Assembly (NCBI RefSeq): GCF_002257695.2
Contig: NZ_CP155571.1
Reading direction: 5' to 3' (one strand)
Length of the DNA: 64,000 nucleotides
From: Sporomusa acidovorans
GTDB taxonomy: Bacteria > Bacillota > Negativicutes > Sporomusales > Sporomusaceae
Below, in pieces: positions 7,917-17,259 of the stretch (positions are counted from its first letter, which is position 1; every line of letters starts with the position of its first letter). The notes under the pieces are model-generated. The model did no database searches. It saw nothing but the letters and a program-made list of their open reading frames with translations, and had not been told where the DNA came from. The translations under genes were made by a program, and so were the position numbers.

Positions 7917-9656
7917 CTACTCATCCATTCCGTCAAATTGCATAGTATAATACATGGCGTATAAGCCGTTCTGTGCCAAAAGGGCTTTATGGTCGCCGCG
8001 TTCCTGGATCTGCCCGTCATTAATTACGATAATTTCATCTGCGTGGCGAATCGTACTGAGGCGGTGCGCGATAATTATCGTTGTCCTGTTTTGGGCCAGT
8101 TCCTCCAATGCAGACTGGATGTGACGTTCGCTTTCATTGTCAAGAGCTGAAGTCGCTTCGTCCAATATCAAAATCGGCGGATTCTTGAGAAATAAACGGG
8201 CGATAGCAATCCGTTGTTTTTGACCGCCGGACAGACGAACGCCCCGCTCGCCGACGTAAGTGTCATAGCCATCTTCCAGCCCGGCAATAAACTCGTGGAT
8301 ATTAGCCCGTTGTGCAGCCGCTACAACCTCTGCCTGCGTCGCATCCGGGCGCCCGTAGGCAATATTATCCCATATGCTGCCGGCAAATAAATAGACATCC
8401 TGCTGCACAATTCCTATGGCATTGCGCAGCGACGCAAGGGTCACATCCCGTACATCCTGCCCGTCAACCAAAATAGCGCCTGCCGTTACATCATAGAACC
8501 GGGGCAGCAGGGAACAGACCGTCGTTTTGCCGCCACCGGACGGTCCAACCAGGGCGATGGTTTTACCGGCCTCAACTGTAAAATCAACATGATTAAGCAC
8601 ACCCTTATTGCCTTCATAGGCGAAAGAAACATCGCGATATTCGATGTGCCCTTTTACCTGACGCAGCGGGATAGCCTGCTCCTTATCGATAATCTCCGGT
8701 TGTGTTTGCAGCACTTCGGCAAACCGCTTAAACCCGGCATACCCTTTTTGAAATTGTTCGGTGAAATTAATCAGCACATCAAGAGGATTGATAAAAATGG
8801 CAATATACAGCGCATATACGGCCAGGTCGGTGGCCTGCAATTGGCCCTGGGCGATGAAATAGCCGCCGCTTACCAAGACAACAACATACAGCAAGCCCTC
8901 CAGCAGTCCGTTACCGGCGTGGAAACTCCCCATAATTTTATAAACACTTTCTTTCGAACCAAGAAACTGCAGATTGCCCTGCCGGAACTTTTCCCGCTCA
9001 ATCCCCTCATTGGCAAAAGATTTTATTACCCGAATACCGGCTAAACTATCCTGCACAAGCGCATTGACGGTAGCGATCCGTTTGCGGTTTTCCATAAAGA
9101 TGACTTTCATCCGCTTATTCTGATAGTAGCTGAAAATCGTCATGCTCACGGCAATACTAAATAAAATTAGCGTCATAGGCACATTAACCAGCAAGAGTAA
9201 AATAAACGAACCAATTAATTTTAGACAGGAAATAAAAATATTTTCCGGGCCATGATGGGCCAGTTCCGAAATGTCAAATAGATCCGACACCAGTTTGGAC
9301 ATCATTTCGCCCGTATTGTTTTTATCATAATAAGAAAAGGAAAGGCGCTGCAAATGATCAAATAAGTCCTGTCTCATATCGCTTTCCATTCTGGCGCCCA
9401 TTACATGGCCCCAGGTGGTAATATAGTACTGACAGGCATAGCGAATGCCATATAAAATCAGCATTCCTGCCCCGATATAGCCAATAATTGCAATAAATTC
9501 AACCGTTTGCTGGATTAATAGATTTTTCGTCAGGTAATTGAGGACCTGCGGAAAAACCAGGTCAATGGCCGAAACGATAATGGCACAAATCATATCGTTG
9601 TAGAAAAGCCTCTTATAAGGTTTATAATAGTGCAAAAAGCCTGCAAGAATCGACAT
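7917..9656 (-). CDS. ABC exporter, fused membrane and ATPase half-transporter
   Basis: A 579-residue half-transporter of the MsbA/LmrA-like type. Residues 1-320 form six membrane helices with the DxF coupling helix region LFDHLQRLSF. Residues 335-575 form the nucleotide-binding domain with Walker A GPSGGGKTT, Q-loop, signature LSGGQKQR, Walker B ILILDEATSALD and the H-loop IIAHRLSTI. It probably works as a homodimer exporting lipids or drugs; the substrate cannot be read from the sequence. It is a single leftward gene converging on the dcuC remnant. The ATG has GGTGAGGGG upstream. Confidence 0.93.
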   Translation of the reverse strand: MSILAGFLHYYKPYKRLFYNDMICAIIVSAIDLVFPQVLNYLTKNLLIQQTVEFIAIIGYIGAGMLILYGIRYACQYYITTWGHVMGARMESDMRQDLFDHLQRLSFSYYDKNNTGEMMSKLVSDLFDISELAHHGPENIFISCLKLIGSFILLLLVNVPMTLILFSIAVSMTIFSYYQNKRMKVIFMENRKRIATVNALVQDSLAGIRVIKSFANEGIEREKFRQGNLQFLGSKESVYKIMGSFHAGNGLLEGLLYVVVLVSGGYFIAQGQLQATDLAVYALYIAIFINPLDVLINFTEQFQKGYAGFKRFAEVLQTQPEIIDKEQAIPLRQVKGHIEYRDVSFAYEGNKGVLNHVDFTVEAGKTIALVGPSGGGKTTVCSLLPRFYDVTAGAILVDGQDVRDVTLASLRNAIGIVQQDVYLFAGSIWDNIAYGRPDATQAEVVAAAQRANIHEFIAGLEDGYDTYVGERGVRLSGGQKQRIAIARLFLKNPPILILDEATSALDNESERHIQSALEELAQNRTTIIIAHRLSTIRHADEIIVINDGQIQERGDHKALLAQNGLYAMYYTMQFDGMDE

Positions 9657-9734
9657 CAGAAACCCCTCACCATTTGATAAATTGCAGTTTTTTACAAACT
9701 GCCCTCCTCATTATACACCCCGTGTAGCGTAGAA

Positions 9735-12700
9735 TTAAATGTTTGCCTTACCTGGCAAAGTTCTATAAACAGCAGTTACTTTTCGATAGGCCTGAGGATC
9801 ACGCCGATAAAGTTCTTCCAACCAAAGTATCAGCTCATCATGGTTTTTTCCTTGCATCAACCAGGCTAATAACCGGGGGAAGCCGAGCTCATATACATCT
9901 GTCGTAACATATACGGACAAAAGTTTGCAAAGCATAGCCCCGGAATGATCGGCCATGACCTTATCTAAAGCTTCTCCGGCCAATATCTCCCGTATACCGG
10001 TATATTCACTAAGGCGCAGCAAAGCGGCAAACCAGGCAAGGCACTCTGACTCGTCGGCCAGACAGTCGTCTTGGAGTTGTTTTTCTAATTGCCGTAACAA
10101 CTGATACGGTTGGTCTACTGAAATTTCTTCCCGTTGCACCTGTTTAAGCCTGTGTTCACCTTCCAGCAGGCTAAGGGCAGCCGCCAATTTCTCACAAAAT
10201 GCCTGCTGTTCAAAATCCCACACCCGACATAAAACCTGGTGTTCAATAACATCATACAACCAGATCTCACCGAACCGCGGGCAGCGTTCTTCCTGGTTCG
10301 GCGGCTCAGATAATTCAGCCTCGTAGTTTTCCGGGCGGGGCGTGTACCATTCATGCAGTAGGTTGCGCGCGATGAAATCAGCCTGTTCCTTATCAATATA
10401 AAAGTCAACTCGTAAACCTTGTTCTTCCTGTTCGTTATAATGCCGGAATAGCGGCAAACATCGTTCGTTGCAACACTTACCGGCAGTTTTAGGGCCGCTG
10501 CGAATCAATTCATACTGGGCATTGAAACCGATTTCTACTTTATGCACAGGAGCAATGGGAAGCATATTGGTGTGATAGACGTTTCTGCCTTCAGCTGTCA
10601 ACTCATAAAGCCCATTGTCGTTATTTTCGTCTTTGCTCACCACAGCAAACCGTTCTAACTCGCTGAGACATTGCTCGACAACTCTTTCAGCCACGTGCAG
10701 TAAAGACGCAATTGCCTGCTGGTCCTTAAGCTTGTCCAGGCCACAGGCGAGACATTTTATAATAAACTCTTCCAACAGGGTACAGCGCCGCAAGCCTTTT
10801 AGTGAAAACTCCATGTTCCAAACTGCCACCGGCAAAAGCCATTCCCTTGTTTCCAACAGAATCAGACCGTCCTGCCCCGTGATAATATTGCGCGCCACAT
10901 CGTCAGCCGTGTCACTAACCGCTCCTGCCGGGACAGCGTCACTGCTCCCAGTGAGTTCCGGCTGCTCCTGAATTGTCCGTATGCGGTTTATCCATTCGGT
11001 TGTCAGTGAGATTTTTATTTCATTAAACTCCGCTGCTGCTTCGGCCAGTTGCGCGGTTAGCGAATCATATTTCCGCGAAAGGTTCCCTGTGTCAGCGCTT
11101 AATTTTTCCAGCGTACGATAAGCTAGGGCAATTGTCTCTCTAAGATCAAGCAACCGTGGATGCGTTTCCGTCAGTTTACTTATTTGGGCTTGCCATTGCT
11201 GTTTCGCTTTGTCAAGCTGCCGTGCAAGATCGTCCAAACTAAATTGCGCCGGCATTATCCCGTTTTCCCGCAGTATGCGCTGCCGCTCCTCAATCATAGC
11301 CTCCTGATCGTGAAGTTTTTTCGCAGCCAGGTGCAGCGAGCTTTCCATTTTATCCAGCTTTTCTTGCAACCCGGACTCATTAGTATCAGCTTTGGCATTG
11401 ATTTGGGCTGTAAGACTTTGCACCTGCTTACTACAGCCGAGCAATTGCTTGGTTGAAACCGCTAACTTTTCCTGAATTTGATTATACGATTGCTCCAGCA
11501 AATGCCCGCACTCCAACAGCTGCCTATAACAGGCATCATAAAGCCGTTGCGTCAGATGGCAGCAATCCAGTAAGATATTCTCAAATTCCGTCGTGGTCTG
11601 TTGTTGAAGCGTGCCCGGCACACTAATTTGCTGCTCCATAGCCTTGGCTTTGCTGATTAAAGCAAATAGTGTTTTTTTCCACTGAGTGCCCAAACCAATT
11701 CTCGCCAGCATTTCCGGCGGCGCAGTCCATAGCAGATCGTTGACTTCATTGCGTAAACAACGGATATTCTGATAGCTAATGACCACACTTTGGGAAGCTG
11801 ATTTACAAAGGCCGGTCGTCCACCCATAGTCCTCAGCCGTACCAATCAATACTTCGGTAAGCTGATGCAATTCGCTGATCATATCTGCTTCCGTTGTTTT
11901 TAAATCAATCTGACGATAGTTAATTGTGTTTATCCGGTCCAGTAATAAATTTATATCCTGATTAAGACACTGATTTATTCGGGCCTGATCCTGGCTCGCC
12001 ACTTTTTGTACAACGGCTGCAAATTGCTGAAGATAGTGGTGGTAGCGGGCGACCACAGCTTCCTGCTCGCTGCGGTCGCCCGTCAGCAATACATAGCTAT
12101 CCGGCTTATTGTCGGTAAGCAATGACAGCAATTTGAGCAGATTCCGCTTTTTTAACTCCAGCGTCTGCAATTCTTTTTCTTGAATTACTACAATTTCCTG
12201 CAGCTTTTCTGTTTGTTGGGTTACAGCAGCAAATTCGGCTACCTGCGTTAGTTGTGCAGTTATTTTTTGCTTTTGGGCTAAGTTTTGGCTAATCACTGTC
12301 TCCGTATCTTGTTTATCAGTCAGTAATCTGTTTATTTCCTGTTTCAGTTCGGCCATTTGCGGGGTAACCATTTGCTGTTTTTGCAAGCCGTTTTGATATT
12401 CTGCCTCAAGAATCTCCCACTGCTCTGACAGAGCTATACAATCGCGTCCGGTATCCTCTGCCGCTTTGGTTAAATAGCGCCATTGCTCCTGATAGCGGGC
12501 AATGTCATCCGCAATAGCAGCGTATTCTTCCGCAATTTCAGCCTGCAGGGCCATGACCCTGCTTAGCTCCAGCCGCTTAGGTTTCATTTCATCCTGTTTT
12601 TTTTGCAGTTCAAGCAAATCCTGTTGACATAAGAAAATAATCTGTGGCCACATAGCGCTTACCTGTTTTTTCGCATTCAAAACTCTGTTTATCCCTTCAA

Positions 12701-12776
12701 TACCTTTTCTATTCGCGTTCGCCTCTGCATAGATATATGAAATGTCAATAAGATTTAGTAATACCATACCCCGCAA
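9735..12776 (-). CDS. Large coiled-coil protein with embedded winged helix, function unknown
   Basis: A 1013-residue protein with no signal peptide. Residues about 50-620 are mostly heptad-rich coiled coil (many L/Q/E repeats, for example LDKMESSLHLAAKKLHD). Residues about 655-745 look like a winged-helix domain: a helical LLEEFIIKCLACGL, IASLLHVAERVVEQCLSEL as recognition helix, and YELTAEGRNVY as wing. A cysteine pair (KCCNERCLP) and a mixed alpha/beta tail follow. There is no Walker A motif, so it is not an SMC ATPase. It has its own start and no operon partner. Similar architecture appears in DNA-associated or defence accessory proteins, but I assign no function. The frame is intact and codon use resembles neighbours. 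Confidence 0.8.
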   Translation of the reverse strand: MRGMVLLNLIDISYIYAEANANRKGIEGINRVLNAKKQVSAMWPQIIFLCQQDLLELQKKQDEMKPKRLELSRVMALQAEIAEEYAAIADDIARYQEQWRYLTKAAEDTGRDCIALSEQWEILEAEYQNGLQKQQMVTPQMAELKQEINRLLTDKQDTETVISQNLAQKQKITAQLTQVAEFAAVTQQTEKLQEIVVIQEKELQTLELKKRNLLKLLSLLTDNKPDSYVLLTGDRSEQEAVVARYHHYLQQFAAVVQKVASQDQARINQCLNQDINLLLDRINTINYRQIDLKTTEADMISELHQLTEVLIGTAEDYGWTTGLCKSASQSVVISYQNIRCLRNEVNDLLWTAPPEMLARIGLGTQWKKTLFALISKAKAMEQQISVPGTLQQQTTTEFENILLDCCHLTQRLYDACYRQLLECGHLLEQSYNQIQEKLAVSTKQLLGCSKQVQSLTAQINAKADTNESGLQEKLDKMESSLHLAAKKLHDQEAMIEERQRILRENGIMPAQFSLDDLARQLDKAKQQWQAQISKLTETHPRLLDLRETIALAYRTLEKLSADTGNLSRKYDSLTAQLAEAAAEFNEIKISLTTEWINRIRTIQEQPELTGSSDAVPAGAVSDTADDVARNIITGQDGLILLETREWLLPVAVWNMEFSLKGLRRCTLLEEFIIKCLACGLDKLKDQQAIASLLHVAERVVEQCLSELERFAVVSKDENNDNGLYELTAEGRNVYHTNMLPIAPVHKVEIGFNAQYELIRSGPKTAGKCCNERCLPLFRHYNEQEEQGLRVDFYIDKEQADFIARNLLHEWYTPRPENYEAELSEPPNQEERCPRFGEIWLYDVIEHQVLCRVWDFEQQAFCEKLAAALSLLEGEHRLKQVQREEISVDQPYQLLRQLEKQLQDDCLADESECLAWFAALLRLSEYTGIREILAGEALDKVMADHSGAMLCKLLSVYVTTDVYELGFPRLLAWLMQGKNHDELILWLEELYRRDPQAYRKVTAVYRTLPGKANI

Positions 12777-12884
12777 ATTCTTATCAGATACTGTATAGTT
12801 AAAAGCTTATTTCTACTCCTATCCGATATTTCCTTCATTGATATAAAATAGCTAAAATACTTGATTAATTTCCAAAAAATGTAT

Positions 12885-12912
12885 TGCATTATTTTTCTTT
12901 ACCTGTTATAAT
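12885..12912 (+). promoter_or_regulatory. Promoter of the rubrerythrin gene
   Basis: TTGCAT (12885-12890), 16 bp, then TATAAT (12907-12912), about 40 bp before the start codon. An A/T-rich stretch overlapping the -10 (TTATAATTATCCCATAA) loosely resembles a PerR/Fur box, which would fit a peroxide-defence gene; the match is imperfect. Confidence 0.6.
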
Positions 12913-12952
12913 TATCCCATAATATTAATTATTGTTTATGGAGGGAAATATA

Positions 12953-13501
12953 ATGAAAAAATTTGTATGTACAATTTGTGGGTATGTCCATGAAGGAGAT
13001 TCTGCTCCTGAATCCTGTCCCCAATGTAAGGCACCTGCCTCAAAATTTATTGAACAGTCCGCCACAGGTCTGAATTGGGCTGATGAGCATAGAATTGGCG
13101 TAGCCGCCGGTGTAGACACACAAATACTTGAGGGCTTAAAAATGAATTTTATGGGAGAATGTACAGAAGTCGGTATGTATCTGGCAATGAGCCGCCAAGC
13201 TGACCGGGAAGGCTATCCGGAAGTGGCTGAAGCCTATAAACGCATTGCTTTCGAAGAAGCCGATCATGCCGCAAAATTTGCTGAATTGCTGGGCGAAGTT
13301 GTAACTCCTTCTACCAAAAAGAACCTTGAGCTCCGGGTAGAGGCCGAGTATGGCGCCTGCCAAGGCAAGCTGGGCATTGCGAAAAAAGCCAAAGAACTTG
13401 GCTTAGACGCCATTCATGATACGGTCCATGAAATGTGCAAAGATGAAGCCCGTCATGGCGCCGCCTTTAAAGGATTACTGGACAGATATTTTGGAAAATA
13501 A
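12953..13501 (+). CDS. Reverse rubrerythrin (NADH peroxidase-type)
   Basis: A 182-residue protein with an N-terminal rubredoxin-like iron site (CTICGYVHEG then CPQCKAP, residues 4-30). A four-helix ferritin-like diiron domain follows, with GECTEVGMY, EEADHAAKF, EAEYGAC and KDEARHG supplying the metal ligands. The rubredoxin-first order is that of reverse rubrerythrins, which reduce hydrogen peroxide (and oxygen) in the cytoplasm of anaerobes. The ATG at 12953 has a GGAGGG site eight bases upstream. Single-gene unit with its own promoter and a strong terminator. Confidence 0.93.
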   Translation: MKKFVCTICGYVHEGDSAPESCPQCKAPASKFIEQSATGLNWADEHRIGVAAGVDTQILEGLKMNFMGECTEVGMYLAMSRQADREGYPEVAEAYKRIAFEEADHAAKFAELLGEVVTPSTKKNLELRVEAEYGACQGKLGIAKKAKELGLDAIHDTVHEMCKDEARHGAAFKGLLDRYFGK

Positions 13502-13511
13502 ACATAGCGTC

Positions 13512-13552
13512 AAAGGACCTACGAGTTAGCTAATACTCGTAGGTCCTTTTTT
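13512..13552 (+). terminator. Intrinsic terminator of the rubrerythrin gene
   Basis: AAAGGACCTACGAG (13512-13525) pairs with CTCGTAGGTCCTTT (13536-13549), followed by T residues. Confidence 0.9.
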
Positions 13553-13555
13553 GCG

Positions 13556-13735
13556 TCAATCCAGGCTAAGCAATAAATATAACACATGAACGATGCCCGT
13601 AATAGCCGCTATGTCGCGTACCGTGTCAAAACCAGCGCGAAGGTCCGGTTCTTCCACGTATATTTCCAAATCCAGATTAGGAGTAGTCATAAGTCCGAAA
13701 ACTACAAGAATTGGGTGACGAATGTTCTTATTCCA
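13556..13735 (-). pseudogene. Unrecognised gene fragment, minus strand
   Basis: A leftward open stretch of 59 codons with coding-like codon use reads NKNIRHPILVVFGLM, then TPNLDLEIYVEEPDLRAGFD and ends ..GIVHVLYLLLSLD at 13556. It has no ribosome-binding site and no ATG except 13690 (44 residues), so it looks like the 3' end of a lost gene. The plus-strand frame over the same bases is its shadow. Between here and 14100 I see no other gene. Confidence 0.35.
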
Positions 13736-14109
13736 TTATGGGTACATTACGACCAATATATCCTTTAAGACACAATAAAGGCAATCATCCGGGGGGATAA
13801 AGATGAATACAGTAAAGTAGATGAATTCTTTCTCCCAAAAGCCAGGCTTACTCACGATCAGTTAGTAAAGCATTCAAGCCGTATATGAAGGCGTAGCCGA
13901 CAGGAGGAGAGAATATCCTCAGCTACCTAACCAAACCACCTTGCCAAGATCGTTTCTCAGGTATTTTTGACCGGAGAGTTAACGATCTTTTTATTACTAT
14001 AAGTATCCCAAAAATTCCCAATATTGAAAAATTAATAGCAAGTACTATAATCATATTCTATTAACTTGTGTTTTACACTTTAACTATATTGTATACATTT
14101 CTTAATCTA

Positions 14110-14138
14110 TTGTGTAAAGATATAAATTGGTCTATAAT
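14110..14138 (+). promoter_or_regulatory. Promoter of the biotin carboxylase gene
   Basis: TTGTGT (14110-14115), 17 bp, TATAAT (14133-14138). The start codon is about 90 bp downstream, behind AAATGGAGGT. Confidence 0.7.
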
Positions 14139-14228
14139 GATACCCAGTAAGCATCCAGTCCGAAAAACCCACAAGGTTTTTACTATAGGGCTTGATGAAC
14201 TACTAATTGCAAATGGAGGTCTATAGCG

Positions 14229-15554
14229 ATGTTTAAACGTTTACTCATTGCCAACCGCGGTGAAATTGCGGTGCGTATCATCCGGGCCTGCCAGGAGCTG
14301 GGAGTCGAAACAGTTGCTGTGTATTCTGATGTAGATGCTGACGCATTACATGTTCAACTGGCCGATTGTGCCTATTTAATCGGCCCGGCTGACGCCAGCC
14401 AAAGTTATTTGAACATTGACGCTATCATTGCTGCGGCCAAAGCAACACACGCCGATGCTATCCACCCCGGCTATGGCTTTTTATCGGAAAATGCCGATTT
14501 TGCTGAGAAAGTAACCAATTCAGGTCTTGTATTTGTCGGTCCCCGTGCCGAAACAATTCGTAAAGTAGGCAATAAAGATGCCGCCCGTGAGGCTATGACA
14601 CAAGCCGGACTGCCTATGGCTACAGGCAGTGATCCAGTGCGCAATGCAACCGAGGCATGCCGCATTGCCGATGAAATCGGCTACCCGGTCATCATGAAAC
14701 CGGTATCCGGCGGCGGCGGAAAAAGCATTTATGTTGCCAATAATACAACTGAACTAATAAGTGCCGTAAATAAAGTCGACCTTACTACCAGCATTTTTTA
14801 TCTGGAAAAATATATTGCCGATGCCCGCCACATTGAGGTGCAAATTGTTGCTGATAATTATGGTCATATCATTCATTTAGGAGAACGTGAATGTTCCTTG
14901 CAACGGCGCAATCAGAAAATTTTGGAAGAAGCGCCGTCCAGCGCTCTTTCGGCAGAAATGCGCCAAAAAGTAGGTTCGCTGGCCATTCGTGCCGCCAAAA
15001 GTGTCCATTATACTAATGTAGGAACCGTCGAGTTTCTTATGGACAAAAACTCCGGTGACTTTTATTTCATGGAAATCAATCCGCGCATTCAGGTTGAGCA
15101 TGCCATTACCGAGGCAATTACAGGCATTGACCTGGTAAGAAAACAATTGCGCATTGCAGCCGGTGAGCCGCTTAATGTTAAACAGGAGGATGTAACCTTT
15201 ACCGGTCATGCAATCGAATGCCGCATTAACGCCGAGGATCCGGCCCAGAACTTTTTGCCTTCCCCGGGCCAAATTACCTTTTATCACCAGCCGGGTGGAC
15301 CAAAAGTGCGGGTTGACAGCGGCGTGTGTGCCGGCTCTGTGGTCCAGCCTTACTACGATTCTCTCATTGCCAAGGTTATTGTCCGGGGACGTAGTCGTGG
15401 CGAAGCCATCAAAGTTATGCAGCGCGCTCTGGGTGAATTTCGTATCAGCGGTATCAAAACGACCATTGATTTTCATCTGGAAGTACTTAAAGATCCGTAT
15501 TTTTGCAGTGGAGATATCGATACTCAGTTCATTTACAAGCGCATGATTTCCTAA
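14229..15554 (+). CDS. Biotin carboxylase (AccC-like), stand-alone and divergent
   Basis: A 441-residue ATP-grasp enzyme homologous to AccC, which carboxylates biotin on a carrier protein. N-terminal LLIANRGEIAVRIIRA, HPGYGFLSENADFA, EMNPR-type FMEINPRIQVEH and ECRINAEDP are all present, and the catalytic region RNQKILEEAPS is kept. Two departures stand out. The ATP-binding glycine loop reads VSGGGGKSIYV instead of the usual GGGGGRGM, with several residues missing before LEKY. QVEHAITE replaces QVEHPVTE. There is no biotin carrier or carboxyltransferase gene beside it. It may serve a distant acetyl-CoA or 2-oxo-acid carboxylase, or a paralogous role. Confidence 0.85.
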   Translation: MFKRLLIANRGEIAVRIIRACQELGVETVAVYSDVDADALHVQLADCAYLIGPADASQSYLNIDAIIAAAKATHADAIHPGYGFLSENADFAEKVTNSGLVFVGPRAETIRKVGNKDAAREAMTQAGLPMATGSDPVRNATEACRIADEIGYPVIMKPVSGGGGKSIYVANNTTELISAVNKVDLTTSIFYLEKYIADARHIEVQIVADNYGHIIHLGERECSLQRRNQKILEEAPSSALSAEMRQKVGSLAIRAAKSVHYTNVGTVEFLMDKNSGDFYFMEINPRIQVEHAITEAITGIDLVRKQLRIAAGEPLNVKQEDVTFTGHAIECRINAEDPAQNFLPSPGQITFYHQPGGPKVRVDSGVCAGSVVQPYYDSLIAKVIVRGRSRGEAIKVMQRALGEFRISGIKTTIDFHLEVLKDPYFCSGDIDTQFIYKRMIS

Positions 15555-15573
15555 GAGACCCTATTACAGCAAA

Positions 15574-15604
15574 GGCAGGCAGCAGCTTGCCTTTATTATT
15601 TTGC
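15574..15604 (+). terminator. Terminator between accC-like and TPR genes
   Basis: AAAGGCAGGC pairs with GCTTGCCTTT across a four-base loop and is followed by ATTATTTT. It lies between two convergent genes and partly overlaps the end of the TPR gene. Confidence 0.6.
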
Positions 15605-17095
15605 CGCCTGCGTTGGCTGCTGCATTTCTTGTCGCAGACTAGTGGCAACTCTCGCCAGCAATTCAGGCCAGTTGCCGGCCTCCCGCTGCCGGAACAGACG
15701 CATGGAAGGGTACCAGGGACTATCTTCACGGTCTAAAAACCAGCGCCAATCAGAGGTAACATCAAGCAGCAGCCAGGTTTTTTGACCCAGCGCACCAGAT
15801 AAATGGGCAACAGAGGTATCGGTAGTGATTACTAAATCCAGTTGTTCAATGACGGCAGCCGTTTTCCCGAAATCCGTTAAATAGGGCGACAGATCCAGCA
15901 AGTTTTCCGTTATGTTCTTATAATCTTCAGCCCGGCTGCCGACCTGTAAACTAATCCAGCTTATCCCTTCAACAGCAAGGAGCAGTTGATTAAATACAGC
16001 AAAGGGTATGGAGCGAAACAAATCCAGGGGATTATAGATGTTACCTGACCAAACTACACCTACCCGATAGCGTCCACCGCCATCCAATTCAGCAAGTTTT
16101 TGCTGCCATACTGCTGAATCTTCAGACAAAGCCTGCAAGTAGTGAGCGAAGCGGGGAATTGTTTGCTCATTAGATTTAAAATAGATTGGCAAAGCCTGCA
16201 GAGAACAGAAATAATCGTAAGATTTTGACCACGCTTCCTGCTCACTGCCTAAAATCAACTGGGGATAGTGCGCAGCCACCAATCGCTGTAAGGGCTCCTG
16301 AACCCAAAGAGTAGTATGGGCCGCAAGTTCCGCAACCATTGATGTGTAACGGACAAACTGCAAGGCATCGCCCAGTCCTTCTCCTGCGTAGAGTAAAATA
16401 CTTTTCCCTGTTAAATCTTCACCACACCATTCACGAATAGTTGCCCCATAACTCTCAAAAGGTATTAAGGCCAGCGCCTCCGCATACTTGGTCCACCCCT
16501 GTTCAAATTTTTCCCGTTTCAAATAATGGAAGGCCAAGCCTATTGTAAAAGCATGTTTCGCCGGCTCTAGTTCATGTGCAGAGCAGATATGTTTTTCCCC
16601 TTCGTCCAAACGCTTCGTTACTGCATACAAGAGCCCCAAATTATAGTAAGCCGTGGCATAATCCGACTTGAGTGCAATTGCCTTTAAGTATGCTTGCTCG
16701 GCTTCCTCCAAATGAAAGCCATGTTCTAACACTACACCCAGTGTATTATATAAATCAGGATTATAAGGGTCTAACTCAATTGCCTGGCGAAAACAAACGG
16801 CGGCATCTTGAAAGTTGCCTTCCTTTTCATAAACAGTTCCCAAATTGTAAAAAGCATTATAGGAATTGGGGTTAACCTCAATTGCCTTGCACAGGCAGGC
16901 TTCGGCATAATCCAGCCGGTCGGTATTCTTAAAAACTGCCCCCAAATTATTGAGGGCTTCAACAGAATCAGGCTTTAATTTAAGCACCTCTAAAAAACAA
17001 GCGATTGCCTGCTCCCATTCTTCCCGCGCGACTGCCTGCATCCCCTTGCTTAAACCTTCATTAATTTCGCTAACCGTTTCATTAGTATCCGGCAT
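15596..17095 (-). CDS. TPR protein with glycosyltransferase-like C-terminus
   Basis: A 499-residue soluble protein. Residues about 5-205 are tandem tetratricopeptide repeats, seen as repeated NLGAVFKNT, NLGTVYEKEG, TLGVVLEHG and NLGLLYA helices at 34-residue spacing. Residues about 225-495 resemble GT41/GT9-type glycosyltransferases: LYAGEGLGDALQFVRY, RVGVVWSGN and LVITTDTSVAHLSGALG. This combination is known in bacterial O-GlcNAc-transferase-like proteins and flagellin or S-layer glycosylation. Target and donor sugar are unknown. It is a monocistronic leftward gene. Confidence 0.8.
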   Translation of the reverse strand: MPDTNETVSEINEGLSKGMQAVAREEWEQAIACFLEVLKLKPDSVEALNNLGAVFKNTDRLDYAEACLCKAIEVNPNSYNAFYNLGTVYEKEGNFQDAAVCFRQAIELDPYNPDLYNTLGVVLEHGFHLEEAEQAYLKAIALKSDYATAYYNLGLLYAVTKRLDEGEKHICSAHELEPAKHAFTIGLAFHYLKREKFEQGWTKYAEALALIPFESYGATIREWCGEDLTGKSILLYAGEGLGDALQFVRYTSMVAELAAHTTLWVQEPLQRLVAAHYPQLILGSEQEAWSKSYDYFCSLQALPIYFKSNEQTIPRFAHYLQALSEDSAVWQQKLAELDGGGRYRVGVVWSGNIYNPLDLFRSIPFAVFNQLLLAVEGISWISLQVGSRAEDYKNITENLLDLSPYLTDFGKTAAVIEQLDLVITTDTSVAHLSGALGQKTWLLLDVTSDWRWFLDREDSPWYPSMRLFRQREAGNWPELLARVATSLRQEMQQPTQAAK

Positions 17096-17205
17096 CTAAG
17101 GTTGCTCCTTATAATGTAATGGTAATATAAAATTAAACATAAAAACTTCTATAAATAGATTCGGGTAATTTTCACAAAAACTTAATAAATCCCTGCTTTA
17201 TTAAA

Positions 17206-17247
17206 AAGCTACCATTATGAACCTTGACGGCTCATCAATGGTAGCTT
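17206..17247 (-). terminator. Terminator of the HAAT transporter operon
   Basis: AAGCTACCATT pairs with AATGGTAGCTT; on the minus strand it is followed by TTTTTAATAAAG. It starts 13 bp past the livF stop. Confidence 0.85.
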
Positions 17248-17259
17248 TCCTTTTTACTT

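Noticed and set aside
13586..13768. 60-codon plus-strand frame after the rubrerythrin terminator
   Set aside because: No ribosome-binding site; the composition fits a shadow of the minus-strand fragment.
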